From: Plasmodium coatneyi
Lineage: Eukaryota > Apicomplexa > Aconoidasida > Haemosporida > Plasmodiidae
Reading direction: 5' to 3'
Assembly (NCBI RefSeq): GCF_001680005.1
Contig: NC_033561.1
Coordinates: forward strand, 930,001 to 994,000
Length of the DNA stretch: 64,000 nucleotides
The position numbers were made by a program, and so were the translations under genes. Below the pieces are notes generated by a model. That model was not told the origin of the DNA. It was given only the letters and a program-made list of their open reading frames with translations, and made no database searches. Of the stretch, positions 48,701 to 61,759 are shown piece after piece (within the stretch, counting starts at the first letter, position 1; the number at the start of each line of letters is the position of its first letter).

Positions 48701-51700
48701 AATATAAAAAATGTCCAGCTTTATTTAGTGAACGCAGAAATGATTGTAGACTACATGTACTTACTGAACTTATACAAGTGGGCCTGCAAATTGGGAAAAA
48801 AATATGACAGAATTAGAAAGATTTCTTCATACGCTTACTCAGATAACAACTCCATGGATGACAGTACCAGTGTGAATGTGAACCCGGTGAAGTACAACTA
48901 CAGCGCGTTTTTGCAAAACAACAGAATCTGTGTGCCCATATATCAGTTCACCATTACGCAATATACCTTTTATGAGAACGTGCGGTCCAATTCGTACGTG
49001 TCGTTATTGCCTGTGTTGGAGCTGCACTTTTCCGCGTCTTGCAAGTGGACCAACGGTGAGGAGGCGCTAGTGCAAGTTCCCATGTGTGGCTAGCCTACAT
49101 TTTGCTGACCTACTTTTTGCTAACCTACTTTTTGCTAACCTACTTTTTCCTAACCTACTTTTTCTGGGCTACTTTTCGCATGGCCTACCCTGACTGCTCC
49201 TCTTCATGCGCCACACTGTATACACACATATACATACATATACATAGATGCACACACATATATATATACACCGTTCCCCTCCCCCGCAGAACACGACGAG
49301 GAGACCAAGTCCATGCAAGTGCGGAGCCTCGGAAGCAAGCTCGTGATGCCAGCCCTAAACATCTACACGCATAAAAGGAACAAAAAGTGCAGCATATGCA
49401 TCCTAAGTTTTAACACCAAGGATAAGGACAATGAGACAATTATAAACGACCTGAGGTTTCAAATAAATATGAAGAAAAAAATAAAGTATGACTATGGACA
49501 GGAGGACCATGACCTGAGCAGCAGTGCCAGTAGCTGCTACGAGAACATGAACCTACTCCCTTACTATTATGACCCCAAGTATACTTCTCTGAATACCTAC
49601 TTCTCTGCGATGACGCAACATTCTGTGGATGACGGAAGGGAGGATGGAGAAGGGGCAAGTGGACATTCATATGGAAAGGAAATTATAAGCATACACAATG
49701 ATCCCCTCATCATTAACGTATCACACGATATTTTAAAAAACGTGTTGTTGTGCCATAGCATGTTTATGTGTTTTTTGGGTGCATGCATGGGAACGGAGGG
49801 AAACGCCCCGGTTGTTAACGGTGCTGAGGAGGGGCAAAACAGCTTCGTGCAGGACGCACTTCTTTACCTATACAGAAAGGCGCACGAGTTGCTGTTCGAG
49901 TATCATCTGGATGACCTGCGTATCCACTTTTACAACGGAAACAGTAACCGGAACATGCCAGTTATAGTGTTGAGCGTGTTTAACCTGAAGCTGTTCCTGC
50001 AGAAGGACGCACAACACATTTACAGCTTCTTCAACCTGCACGTTAATATAGACGTCTTCGATAGGTACAATATTGTATATGACACTTTGCTAGAAAAGAT
50101 GGAAATCCTGTTGGCCTTCGAAAATGAGAGGAACAACATAAGTCTCTTAAACTTCAAATTGGAGACCTCTATTATAAACATCCTTTATGCAAATAGGAGT
50201 AAAAATATAATCATCGAGTTTGTTATTTCGTTGGTGGAGAATGCGCTGACCTTTCTGAATTATTACTACTACGGGGGTGGGAACCCTGTGGCATTTACCC
50301 CATATCAGAAGGACAGCCAAGCGGGCCTAGCAGCAGGAATGGCAACCGATGGAGCTCTACTTTATGATGACAGAGGAATCTTGGTGCCGAACTTTGCACT
50401 GAGCAACGCCCTGGAAATTGGAGAGAGGAAAAGGAAGAACGCCAAGCTGTCTATGTCTGGCCCACATCTGTCTTCCAAGATATACAACTACACAGGAGTG
50501 ACAATCAACGTTCGGTTTAAGCAATCACTGAGGAATAAAATGCAAAACAGCTTTTACAAAAATAAAAGTAAGAATAAAAACCGCTTCATCTTTTATGAGT
50601 TGCACAAAAACGAACATGGAGGATTGCTTAACGATGAAAATGGAAAGGTCTGCGAATTGGTGGTCATCATTAAACTTTTTAACTACGTGTATGAGATTGT
50701 AGATATTGAGAGAACGAAAAATATTTGCGACATTAGGTTCCTTCCAATTATATACCACTTGAAGAGGACAAACAAGAAGAGAAAAATTACTATAAAAAAA
50801 TGTGACCTAACTTATGATACGTATAATGAACACACGGTGAAGAATAAAGTTTTTAAAACGTTCATTAAGCTTTACATACAAACGAATATTGATGAGAAGG
50901 GCATCGTGTCGATATACTTTTCTTCCAATTTGTATGTGAACAACACGACTAGTAGTAAGTTTGTTATTTTGTTCCACCCCATTTTGCATTACTTTTTGAG
51001 GCATAATGAAGCGCAACATTATGCTCATAGCGAGATTGATCATGGGAAGGGGGCTACTAGGGAAGGGGATGATAGACGCACCACCAGTGGTGGTGGTGGG
51101 GGGGGGGCTGTCACTGTTATAGGGAAAAGGGAGAAGTACTACTTGCCGCTAATCTCCTTCGTGCCGATTATGATTCTGTTCGATTACATGAACAGCAGGT
51201 GCAACGATAGTGAGGAAGCAGCAGATAAAGACAGCAGCTTCGCAGATGGAGAAAGCGACAGTGGGAAGAACATCCACAATGTCGGTTCGTGTGTGGAGAA
51301 GGAAATGGCCACCAGGAGGAAGCGCAGGAGGAAGAACCACTCCGGGAGCGTCTCCCATGAGGAGGAAAGCAATCCCATCAGTGGTGGTGCAGGCAGAGAA
51401 AGAACCCTTCTGGAGAACCCCCCTCAGAAGGACGATGAAGAACGTGGAGTAACGCCCACTCAGGGCACGCCCCAACATCGAAGAAGCCTGTCCCTATTGA
51501 ACAAAAGCAAAATGAGCAAAATATTGAAACGGTTGGAAAAGTACCTGAACGAAAACAGCCAAAGTCATAACCTCAAAAATATTAACTACATCTATATTGT
51601 CAAGAAGGAATTTTACGATTTTTACATGCACAGATATGAACAGAGTAGGAAGTGTTACTTTGACGTCTTTAACTTTTTAATAAAAAGTGGGGCGAAGAAG

Positions 51701-54700
51701 CTATTGGGGAATTCTTCCATTAAGGAGATCGTTTGTAGACATTCCTTCGATTTTTTGAAATACAATTTGTATGCTCATACGATTAAGTTGAGGGCCATGA
51801 AGGTGATTTGCTATGATAAGAAGGGGGGTGCTAATCATACGAATGGTGAACATGCAACAGTGGGTGCTGAGGTGCAAGGTGCGTTGACCCACAAAGGAGG
51901 AGACGGGTTGGTGGCTTCCCCGATCGGTGGTATGGTGGCACTTAACCAATCAGCACAAGACTCCCTCAGTGGAAACTGCAGGAGTGGCCTACCGAGGAGG
52001 GACTCCTTCAGCGAGGGGAAGACCCTCATGGCGATCATGAACAATTATGAGAACGAAGGGAATATCAGAGGGAGTATTAAAGGAAGTGTGAAAGGAAGTG
52101 TAAAAGGTAGCGTCAAAGGGAGCGTTAACGGGAGTGTCAAAGGCGGCTCGGTCGGATGGACAGACAGACCCAGACGTAGGTTGAGCGAACGGAAGATAAG
52201 TAGCTTGCATATTGGGAAGGATAGAAGGATCTCCACATTGGGCAGCATGGTATTGTACGACCTAGGAAGGGGTCCAATAGGGAGAAAGCGCCTACGGAAT
52301 AGTGAGTTAGCGTTAGGTCGATATCTACCCAGGGAAGGTCCACACAGGAGGGGTAGTATAGATTACAGCGCAGCAAGTGGAGAAAGCGTAAACGCCACTG
52401 GCAATGTTGATGAATCGAAAGGGGAAAATGTGGATGAGAGCAGTCAGAAGAATGCCGGAAGGGATTCACGCACGCTGAGCATACAAAATGATGAGAGGAA
52501 TAAAAAGCTAGTTTTTACCGCCCAGAAGCAGTGCAACTACAGCAACACAGTCATCTGTGAACAGAAGAATTTGGAGGTGAACAAGGTGTACTCCTTCGGT
52601 ATTCTGATAAACTACATTTTCGAAATACACAACCTGATGTTTGAAGAAATAAAGGTTGGCTATTGTGAGAGGTATGTAATAAATAGTGTTGCCAAGAAGG
52701 TGAAGAGGATCAGGAAGGACGTCATCTCTGCTAAATCGGTCAGTTACTTCGACGTCATTCCCACCTACATTAAGCTCTTTTATGTCATCCAGAGGGATAA
52801 CTACATGTATAATTTTTTCTCCAAAAAAATTGAGCTACACCCGGTGAGGAATACATACGAAGATAAGACGTTCCAGGTTCAGATGTATATTGGGTATATA
52901 AACGATAAGGAGAACAACGTGGTTTATAAGAAGAGGAGGTTTAAACTGAGTTACCTCTTATGTAGAAGGAAAAAGTCCACTAATGGGAATAGGAAGAAGT
53001 ATGTCTATTTGGGTCCCAAGGACTATGCAAAGTTGTGTAAAGAAATCCCGAAGTACTTCTTTCTAAACCTAACGTTGAGAAAAAAGAGCAACTTCACAAA
53101 TGCCAACTACGATGAGAATAATCTGAAGCACCTGGTGGATAGTAACGTATCTCAGTTGCTTATTTATTCTTCCTTTTTTTTTCAAAACAATTTGTGTAAC
53201 GACCTGATTGTAAGATCGAGTGGTGGTAATGCACAGAAGATTAGGAGCAACTCGGGGATGTTCTTTGGAAACACTGAAAATAGTAAAGTCGTCTTCGAAA
53301 TAGTTTCCAACAACCAGACGTTTACTTCGAAAAGGATCAAAATGGACGAAGTGTGTCTAAACAAAAAGATCATTCTGACGAGTAAGAATAAGCAGGAAAA
53401 TATTTTTCTCTCCATGAGCATTACCCTCAATGGGAAATTTTACAACACAAAGACAGTCACGCTGAACAATAGGTACACCATCGTGAATAATACGAACCGG
53501 TGGTTGTACGTGGAGGAGGTAAGCAAAGAATTTAAAATTAGGAAGAAGGAAAAGAAGAACCTTAATTTGAAGTTTGCCAATGATTATTCCTTCTCCATGG
53601 AAGGCATGAACAGTAAGAAGGCTATAAATTGTAGTGATCGTCGAGCCAAACGGATTAACATTGCTCCTAGTGAGGTTAGCGATGAATCCACAGGGGGAAA
53701 CAACCGTAGAAAGAAAGGAGAAGGAAGCGGTGGGGCAAGTGGTGGGGGTGATCTCCCTGCACGTGTTGTCCAAATAAAGCCCTATGAATCGTTTTACTAC
53801 CACCCAATAAATACGAACAAGTGCCTGCTTAAGTTCTCCTACACGGATATAAATGCATGCATGCGGGACGAGAAATTCCATCGTAGGAAGGGCAGCTACG
53901 AATGCATGAACAGCGAGCATGAAGTGACTAACCTTTTTAATAATTATTTGAAGAAAAAAATTATAAAGTCTAGGAATATGTCTGTGATGAATGGAGAAAA
54001 GTCCGGATGCTCTTCGGAGCGCCCACAGGATCTACGCAACTTATTCTTCACCAGCCCCGTAGACATTGAAAAGGTGGGCAATTTGAAAATATATCACAAG
54101 GCGATTAGCAGAGTGGAATGCACCGACATGAGGACTGACTTGATTGGAGAAAAGACGGCCAGTGCAGTGACGCAGACGAATGAAATGGCTGGAGATACCG
54201 TCCTGTTGGTGGATAGCGATGCCAGGTCCAGGCGTAGTTCGGAGTCTTGTGAGAATTTCGTCATCGATGTGGCTGGACAGGGAGGGGGTCCCTCAACCAG
54301 TGGGGTCATCATCCCAAGTGCCACCACTAACCGTACGCACGAGTATCTGGAAGAGAGCGTCATCACCGAAGTTAATATTGCACTAAACAGTGACACGAAC
54401 GTAGAGATAACCGTATCGATAGAGAAAAACCCAGACACCGTCATTTGCAATTTAACAAAGTACTATTTAATATATTACCAACGAAAGACGAAAAAAAAAA
54501 TAGTAAATCTGTTGCAGCCATTTGGACGAGAAATCTTCGGATGGTCCGACGTATCCAAACCTAAGGTCATTAAGTGCTTCCTCATTTGTCAGAAAAATGA
54601 AGTGTATGTTTTTTCGTGTAATGTGAATATAGTGAAGGAACACAACAACATCGTACTGAATCCGAATAAGAAGATTAAGGTGGTCACGAAGATTGAAAAT

Positions 54701-55681
54701 GGAAAGAGAGTATTTTGCCTGGAGGAACTCTCAAATGACGGGAAGGACAACACTCACTCGTTGGGTATTATCCCTTCGTCTTATGCTTCTAAGAAAAAAG
54801 GGTTCAGTCGGTTTAAGAGGAAGAGCAAAGTACATAAGAAGATGAACCTATATAACAAATTCCAGTCTACCAACGAATTTAAGAAAATTGAAGGGGTACG
54901 AAAAGTGAAAAATGAGGATGAGATGAAAAAGAAGAAACTGGCTTTCCTTCACAAAAGGAGGTTCAACATTGTCTACATGAGGAAGAAAAATCGGAAGAAG
55001 AAAAAGAAAAAAAAAAACAAGTACTTTAGCATCGCGTCGTTCTTTCTGCTCAAGAATATGGACCTCTCCGGTAGGCCCAAGGGGGGAGAAGCTGAAAAGG
55101 AAGAAGAAGCAGCAAGGGAAGAAGAAGCCGCCAAGGAGGAGGATGCACTCAATGGGGAAGAAGCAACTACCAAGGGGGGAAAAGCCTCCAAAGTAGTTAT
55201 ACAGGAAAGTGCGAACCGTACCTTCAGCTTGGGTGGAAGCAACGTGAAGGAATCGCAATGCGCTGAAGACAAAAGGAAAAAGACGAGCTCTATCCTTACC
55301 AAAAGCGAAGATAAGAAATCCCCCCCTGTGAAAAAGTCCTCCTCCAAGAATAGGAAATTTTCTTCCAAAAAGTACATTAATCGTTTTTTTTATGAGAATT
55401 ACACGAAGAGGATGAAGAAGAGCGTGTCGGGCAAGAAGAAGAAGAAGAAAGGGGGGTGGCGCAAGAAGGACTCCACCGGGGTGACCATCCAGGGGGGAGC
55501 CAACGACGATGAAGGAGATGATGACGACGATATGGAGGATGACGTTGGTGGTGATGACTATTTTGGTGATGACCCCCTAGACGGGGCGAAACAGCAGCCC
55601 AAGAGCTACCTAGACACGTACCTGATGAAGGAGGGGGATGGTGGCCCCCCCCGGGAGGCAAACCTCCAAACGAAGAAAAAG

Positions 55682-55712
<31 letters not shown>

Positions 55713-58700
55713 CTCAAAAGGAAGCTGAGCGATTATATAATTAAGAAGATAAAGAACAACCAGAAGAAGCTGAAGGGGCTGAAGAAAATTTACCCCACGT
55801 TCCTCAAAGGCAGCGGTGGGGGTAGGCGCAGGAGGAGAGACGATTTGAACTTCCTCATGAGCAGCTACATGGAGGGGGACAACGCAAAGGGGGGAGAAGA
55901 AGTAAATGGAGAAACCATGTTGGGGGGTGTTACAACCGCTAATGGTACGCACGAAAACAGCGATGATTATAGTGACGCACATGGTAATGAAGATGCTCAT
56001 GGAGAGGACTCCCACAGCGACAGCGGCAGTTGCACAGGAAAGGATCCACCGTATGAACAGAAAAACGCCTCGAAGCAAAACGGAGGAGGCAACCGACTTA
56101 TGAAAAACAAAAAGGAAGAAAATAAAGTGAAAAAAATTCTTACAAATATCCACCTAATGATGAAGGGAATTAAAGTAAGTCTGTTTGAACCCACTTCAGA
56201 CTACATGATTTCCATGGAATTGAACAATCTAGTGGTGAAGAAAGCATACATGGAAGACATCGACTATTTCAACGTGGACGTAAAGGTGGATAATGTGCTC
56301 TGTTATGTGGTCTACAAATATTTGAGTGCCTACGCCATCCTCTACATTAACAATGACGTAAATATGAAGAACAGCAATTTGCGTTTTTTTATTAACGAGT
56401 TAGAGATAAAGAGAAATTTATTTTTAAAAAAAAAAAATCGTGGCAAAAGTGAACGAGCATCTTCAGCGTCTTGTGCTTCATCCACATCGGGTTCCTCTTC
56501 CGCATCTTCTGCTTCCTCTATCCAAGTCTACAATCGACATGGACATAAACTGGACAAGTGTTACGACGCTGCGTCGGATACCGAATTTTTGGTGTGTAAC
56601 TTCCAATACATGAGGAAGTGCGAAACGCTGTTTATTAAGTACTTCCTTCTTAGTATCAAGCCGATTGTGATAAATGCAGACATAAACTCTATTACCGTAC
56701 TTTTTTACTTCTACAAGACGTTTGGTAGTTATGGTAAGAAGAGGGAGGCGTCGGGGGAAGAGGCCGTGGTGGGTGGTGGGTTGTCTGGTGGGTTGGCTGG
56801 CGGTTTGTCTGGCGGTTTGGGTAACGGGGCTGGTTCCCACCGTGCTTCTCCTCGTGCCGGGAGGATCGACCAGGGGTTGGCCCCTGCCCAAGCACGGCAA
56901 CTGAAGAATGAGCTGAAGGAAAGTTACCGTTCTTCGCTGGACCCATTTGAGACGGTCGAAAGGTCCGCTGAGAGGGGGGCTCACGAACAGGAGAAGAGTT
57001 GGGGAGAGACGGTCGGTCAGGTGGGCACTTCCCCAATGAACGATCGTCCCGTCAATGGGGAATTGCTTGGTGGAAGTCCAGTTACTGATAGTTCTGTTAG
57101 CGGTGGCCAAATGGGGGGAATCCCCTCTTGTGCACACGATGAAGGTGAACGGGTCCCTATAATCGCGGTATCAGAGAAGAAGGAAGAAACGAGCAGCCAC
57201 AAATACGTCTACGTGCAGTATATCAGCATCGATAAGATAAACATTCTCCTGAACTTTCAGTCAGAATATAAGAAGGAGTTAAACAGCCATGTCAGCAATT
57301 TATTCTACAAGGAATACATAAGTGCGTATAACAAACTGGGGGACATTTCCAACTGTAGCATCTGTCTGAAGAGTCTTTCAAACATTCACATTTTTACCAA
57401 CTACACTCTGCTTTCAAACTTTCTCCTGAACTTTTATTTCAATCAGACAATCGTAAATATATCCAACCTGTTAATCTCCTTTAACATCATTGGAAGTCCG
57501 ACTTCCCTCATTGCTCATGTGAAGAAAGCGTTTCGTGATTTCTACTACATAGTGAATGAGGACAGTGCACTGAGGAAGGGACATAGCAGCAAAAGTAAGA
57601 AGAGACTGATGAGGATGCGAAGACGCAGTTGGAAAGATAACCTAGCAGAGGAGGAGTTATTTACGAAAGTTCAGGAGAAAGACGATTTGTTAGACTTGTT
57701 TGAGGGATCGAATGAAAGCTCTCTCATTGGGGATAAGGACGACATAATGGCTAACGAGAGGTACATTATGCATCTGCTAAATGATTATAACAGATCCTAC
57801 CAGGAGAACATGCTCAGTGAGGACAATCATCTTAGCATGATCAAGAGAAGTGTCAGTTGGAACATGGTGAAGAAGGACTACGATGAGGACGCCTGCAGTG
57901 TCAGAAGTGGCAGAAACGATAACATGGTTGTAAGTGGACGGGGAGGAGTTGACCCAATTGGTGGTGGTGATAGCCACACGAGTGACGCCAGTGATGTTGT
58001 AGATTTGTGTGGTGTAGACCATGTGACGGGCATCGTGGATACGTGCGATTTAGTGGCTGTTAGTGGGGCTAGCCGAATGGGTGAAGAAGAAGACTTTTAC
58101 AACAACGGCAACTACCTCTACAGTAGCAATATAAAAAGTCGTGAGTTGGAAAATCTCGTTATAGACGATAATGAGTCACTAAACTCGGTGCTATTCAACA
58201 ATCAGGAGGACCTAATTTTAATGGACGAGGATCGACGCCGCAGGAGGGGTACTAAGCGCGGTTCGAAAGGGGATACAAAAGGGGAAACAAAAGGGGACAC
58301 AAAAGGAGACTCAAAAGGGGATTCAAAGAGGGACTCAAAAAGGGACTCAAAAAGGGAATCAAAGAAAGATTCAAAGAGGGACTCTAAAAAGGATTCAAAA
58401 CGCGACTCGAAGCGGGATTCTAAGCGCACCTCCAACCGATCCCAGAACGACACGAAAAAGGGGGGGAAGAAAAAGAGGAGATGCTTACCATCGTTGGTAC
58501 GAAAATGTTGGGGCAACATATGTTACGTGTTTCTAAGGGTAAAGCGTCTCTTTATAGGGGTGTACGTCTTAATATTTCAGTTGATTCTGTCATTGCTGTT
58601 TTCGGTGACGCTGATCCTGCAGTCCCTAATTAGTCTCATCGAAAAAATCAACATAAACAACGCAGGAAATGTGTTTCGAATATATAGAAGAAAAGACGAA

Positions 58701-60403
58701 GGGAAGAAAACAGTGGCATTTAATAACAGCACAGAGGAGTATAAAAACTTAGACCTTACGAAGTTACTCTCCTACTACGTGAGCATCTACATCAGCATGA
58801 TCAGTGTAGTGTATTACAACGTCCTCTACAAAATAAGAAAGAAAAGGAAGAAGGACCTTTCAAGTGAGAATAAATTATTTATGGCTAGCTTTCAGATGAA
58901 TTTAAATAAAAAGAGGAGGTTATCTTTTTTCTTCAATTTTATATTAAGTATTGTTCAGATAATAAATTTGTTTTTTTTCGGACATTTGGTTTTTGTCCTT
59001 TTGTGTCTACTAACCGTGAATACACTCTTTCAGAGGGTCCTTCGTTTTTTCGTTGAGCTGGTATATATGCAAAGGAACAAAAACCAGTTGGACTTTTTCA
59101 ACAACGCCAACAGGAACCATTTAAATATAGTCAGTTATATAAGGATTCATCAGATCTTAAATAGGTACACTATGCTGAAGGAACCGTTCAAGTACTTCCT
59201 GTCTTATCAGGACTTTTTTGAGTTGCCTGCTCTGAAGAAGGTTAGCTATTTTGTATACACGAAGGAACTTTTTTTTCACATCCAGGAGAATAGAATAAAC
59301 TTCCTATTCCGGCGGAGCGACTTGAAAAAGATCGATGTGATTATAAACACCGTCAGTAGCAGCTTTGCCATTAACAGCTACTACAAGCGGCGTGCCAACA
59401 GGGTTTCGCGAAAGAGCAGCTCCAGAAACACGCTTTCCAGGAATACGCTTTCGAGGAACACCCCTTCGAGGAACACCCTCTCCAACTGCACCATTGCCAT
59501 GGGTAGGTCACGCAACAGGGTGCCCCCCAAGTCGTAAAGCGGAAAAGCGACGTCCCCCCGTTTGGTTACCACTTTGCCTGTTTACCACATGTGCACACTT
59601 TTTTCCCCCCCTTTTTAGACAACCTCACGTGCGAAGACCACCCCAGTGGAGAATCCTCCCTCAAACATAATACATGTCCATCGAACGAACTGCGGGAAAA
59701 CAAAAACATCATCTGCCTGCTGAACGCTGAATTGGCTCTAACAAAGAGAAACGAAATAATTAACCTAAATAAAAAAACAAACGAGCAGGATATCTCCATA
59801 AAAATTACCATCCGAAATAATATGAACGTTATGGAAAACGTCTACTACAGTCCTACTAAATTTTTTAGATCCTTTTCAAAAATCCAAAAAAGGTTCAACA
59901 ATATTTACCTGCCCCTGTCGAAGACCGCAAATAACGAGCCCAAATGTGGTACTGTCAAATGTCACGGTGGAAAGAAGGACAATCAGAATAGAGGGGACTC
60001 CTCAGGAAAGAAAAGGCGCGGCTGTCTAGGCGCCATCTGGTGGGCTATTAAGAGGTACGCAGGAGGGGAAAATGAAATCTGCATTCTCTTCCCACCCTGA
60101 ATGAAGATATGTCATGTAAACTGTATTTTTTTTTTTCACCCTTTTTGCAGCTTCTTCGCGTGCTTGTTTCTATGCTTGTGTTGTTTGAGGAGACCCAAGG
60201 GAAGCGCACCTCGACCGAAGAACCCCCAGCAGACCAATGAAGCTGCCAAGGAAGAAGACGGGCAACAGAAAAACAGAAAAGCGCGCAGCAAGGATTACAA
60301 GAAAATGGCTCCCAAGCATATCAGCTTTAAGCTCAATTTCGACGACTTCCAGACCTGCTTAAATATTTTTGAATGCCTCTGTCGGTTTGTTAACAATAAT
60401 TAG
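42728..60403 (+). CDS. VPS13-like bridge lipid-transfer protein (frame break in poly-A)
   Basis: Five exons, 42728-42928, 43043-49055, 49290-59502, 59619-60054 and 60151-60403, all GT-AG and in phase, give about 5,700 residues. Exon 3 contains a single-base frame break at the A25 run 55688-55712: the upstream frame stops at 55744 while the other frame continues to 59502. The N-terminus (ENIEEKQLQTSLIRGKVHLQ, then NVKIKKNFFDILYLPYTIK) is a chorein_N domain, the entry of a hydrophobic groove that moves phospholipids between membranes. Around residues 3800-3830, VICNLTKYYLIYYQR and LLQPFGREIFGWSDVSKP match the VPS13 adaptor-binding (SHR-BD) repeats. An earlier IVNNTNRWLYVEE is similar. Two long hydrophobic segments near 5156-5190 and 5281-5320 are unusual for the family. 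Inserts include 12 His (44894-44929), an acidic block near 48580-48680 and KRDSKRDS repeats. Family assignment is strong; the membrane contact served is unknown. Confidence 0.85.
44894..44929 (+). repeat. Poly-histidine tract, 12 His
   Basis: CAC, five CAT and six CAC codons encode 12 consecutive histidines in VPS13 exon 2, at about residue 685. The tract sits in a low-complexity insert between conserved segments. Confidence 0.95.
49094..49168. repeat. Intronic 15-bp repeat CCTACTTTTTGCTAA, 5 copies
   Basis: Five units in VPS13 intron 2, three of them near-identical. Each contains CTAAC or CTGAC followed by a CTACTTTTT pyrimidine stretch, resembling a branch-point plus polypyrimidine tract. 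The acceptor lies about 120 nt downstream at 49288-49289. Confidence 0.85.
52075..52147 (+). repeat. 12-bp coding repeat KGSV, ~6 copies
   Basis: GGAAGTGTGAAA-type units in VPS13 exon 3 encode a short basic Gly-Ser-Val-Lys array inside a low-complexity insert. Confidence 0.85.
55688..55712 (+). repeat. A25 homopolymer causing frame break in VPS13
   Basis: Twenty-five consecutive A in coding sequence, within a Lys-rich stretch. A 24-A or 27-A run would restore one open frame from 49290 to 59502. The run is most simply an assembly or sequencing length error, but it could also be real length variation or a slippage site. Confidence 0.9.
58257..58432 (+). repeat. 12-bp coding repeat KRDS/KGDT, ~14 copies
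   Basis: Tandem units of the AAAAGGGACTCA type in VPS13 exon 3 encode a charged KGDT, KGDS, KRDS, KKDS array that ends about 35 residues before the first long hydrophobic segment. Third-position variation suggests an older array than the KDEQL one. Confidence 0.9.
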
Positions 60404-60967
60404 GTATATAGAAAGGGGGTGGTTTTCTCCGCCTTTTTTTTTTACGGACGTAATTGTGCACATATGTTTATATACGAAACAGACATGATGATGTGGTTCC
60501 CCCTTTTCCTTCCATGTTTAACTTTTCATTTTTAGTACCATTGTGCACATGTACTTTCGATACGTGGCCCATTTGTATGCTCGCCTTGATTTCGCGTTAG
60601 TGCTTCTCATTTTTTTAATCGTTTTGTTCAGCTTTAATTTTTTTTTAATTTGCCCCCCGCCCGATGTTTCTCCCTTATGATGCCGTGTTCGTCTCGCGGA
60701 CGGGTGACAAAATTTCCGCTTCAAACTATAGCAACTTTACCGCCGCAGATTTTTGCAACTATTTAATCCATTCCGTGTGTGCAACCCCGACTATGCATTT
60801 TTTCGTGAAAAAAAAAAAATATATATATATATATATATAAATACCACCCCGCTTGGAGTGATAAACGTGGGAGTGGTCCAATTACGATGAGCAGTGACAC
60901 GCAGGTGGGTCTAGGTCCTTGCACTGCTTCATATCGATATTGGTTTCCTTCTTTTCTTGCCTAGTTC
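60404..60967. other. Convergent 3' intergenic region VPS13 / DERA
   Basis: This 564 bp holds the 3' ends of both genes. A run of about 12 A followed by about ten TA dinucleotides lies at 60808-60840. No coding or RNA gene is seen. Confidence 0.6.
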
Positions 60968-61759
60968 CTAACAAGGAGGGCAGTTCTGAATAACCTTCCG
61001 CAGCTTGGGGACGAGGGAGGACGACCCGATGCGGAAGTTGTTCGGGTGGCAAGCCAGGGCGCTGAACACCCCCCTGGCGAGCAAAATATAGTAGCTGGCC
61101 ATGCTGAGGTCCTTTATGCTTCCGGAAACTTTCAATCCAATTTTGTCTTTTTTTTCAGGATATTCCTCCAAGTGCAGTTTCATCGCCTTGATTATCGATT
61201 TGGCTGAACTGGGTGTCACATTGACTTGTGCCTTCCCCGTGGATGTCTTCACAAAGTCTGCATTCCCCTCCAGTACAGCTAACGTCGTCTGGACAATTAA
61301 ATCCTCCGATTTCAGTACCCCAACTTCAATTATAACCTTCAGTACCTTCTCCTTTAACACTTCCTTAACCTTCTTCGTTAGGAGAGTAGCTTCTGCAATT
61401 CCTGCCTTTGGGTCTTCAACAATTTTTGTGTAGTTAATGACCAGGTCGACCTCATCAGCCCCGTCACTAATTGCCTTGCAAGTATCTTCTAGTACTTTTT
61501 CTATGGGATCTTTTCCCTCTGGAAAATTTATGACACAGGCGACCTTTGGTTTGAAGGGCACGATTTCTTTTTTTATTTGTTCGTTTATGAATTTTACAAA
61601 ACGGGGGTACACGCAAACGGCCGCTGCGAAAGGACACGTTTTGACTGCCTCTTGGCACAGCGCCCTCACATCCTCCTCCGTGTCGTCATCACCCAGGAGG
61701 GTATGGTCCGTCAGACAGATGGCCGTCCACGCGGCGAACGTTTCTGCGTAGTTAGCCAT
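60968..61759 (-). CDS. DERA: Deoxyribose-phosphate aldolase
   Basis: An intronless gene of 263 residues from the ATG at 61759. The frame is open upstream to 61894, but the family normally starts near MANYAETFAAW, and 263 residues matches the bacterial DeoC length of about 259. DeoC splits 2-deoxyribose-5-phosphate into acetaldehyde and glyceraldehyde-3-phosphate in the cytosol, salvaging deoxynucleoside sugar. The Schiff-base lysine is K171 in DFVKTSTG. The proton-relay residues are D105 (EVDLVINY) and K210 (GLKVSGSI). FRIGSSSL is the phosphate-binding loop. The C-terminus ends in NCPPC and lacks the final Tyr that assists catalysis in the E. coli enzyme. It converges on VPS13 and diverges from the helicase. 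Confidence 0.95.
   Translation of the reverse strand: MANYAETFAAWTAICLTDHTLLGDDDTEEDVRALCQEAVKTCPFAAAVCVYPRFVKFINEQIKKEIVPFKPKVACVINFPEGKDPIEKVLEDTCKAISDGADEVDLVINYTKIVEDPKAGIAEATLLTKKVKEVLKEKVLKVIIEVGVLKSEDLIVQTTLAVLEGNADFVKTSTGKAQVNVTPSSAKSIIKAMKLHLEEYPEKKDKIGLKVSGSIKDLSMASYYILLARGVFSALACHPNNFRIGSSSLVPKLRKVIQNCPPC

Noticed and set aside
55377..56153. 258-codon minus-strand ORF
   Set aside because: Antisense shadow of VPS13 exon 3; contains long Phe runs from the A25 tract and His/Pro-rich low complexity.
55638..60403. A separate gene starting at 55638
   Set aside because: Its apparent start lies inside the Lys-rich stretch before the A25 run, it has no promoter space, and its sequence continues the upstream VPS13 protein once one base is discounted.
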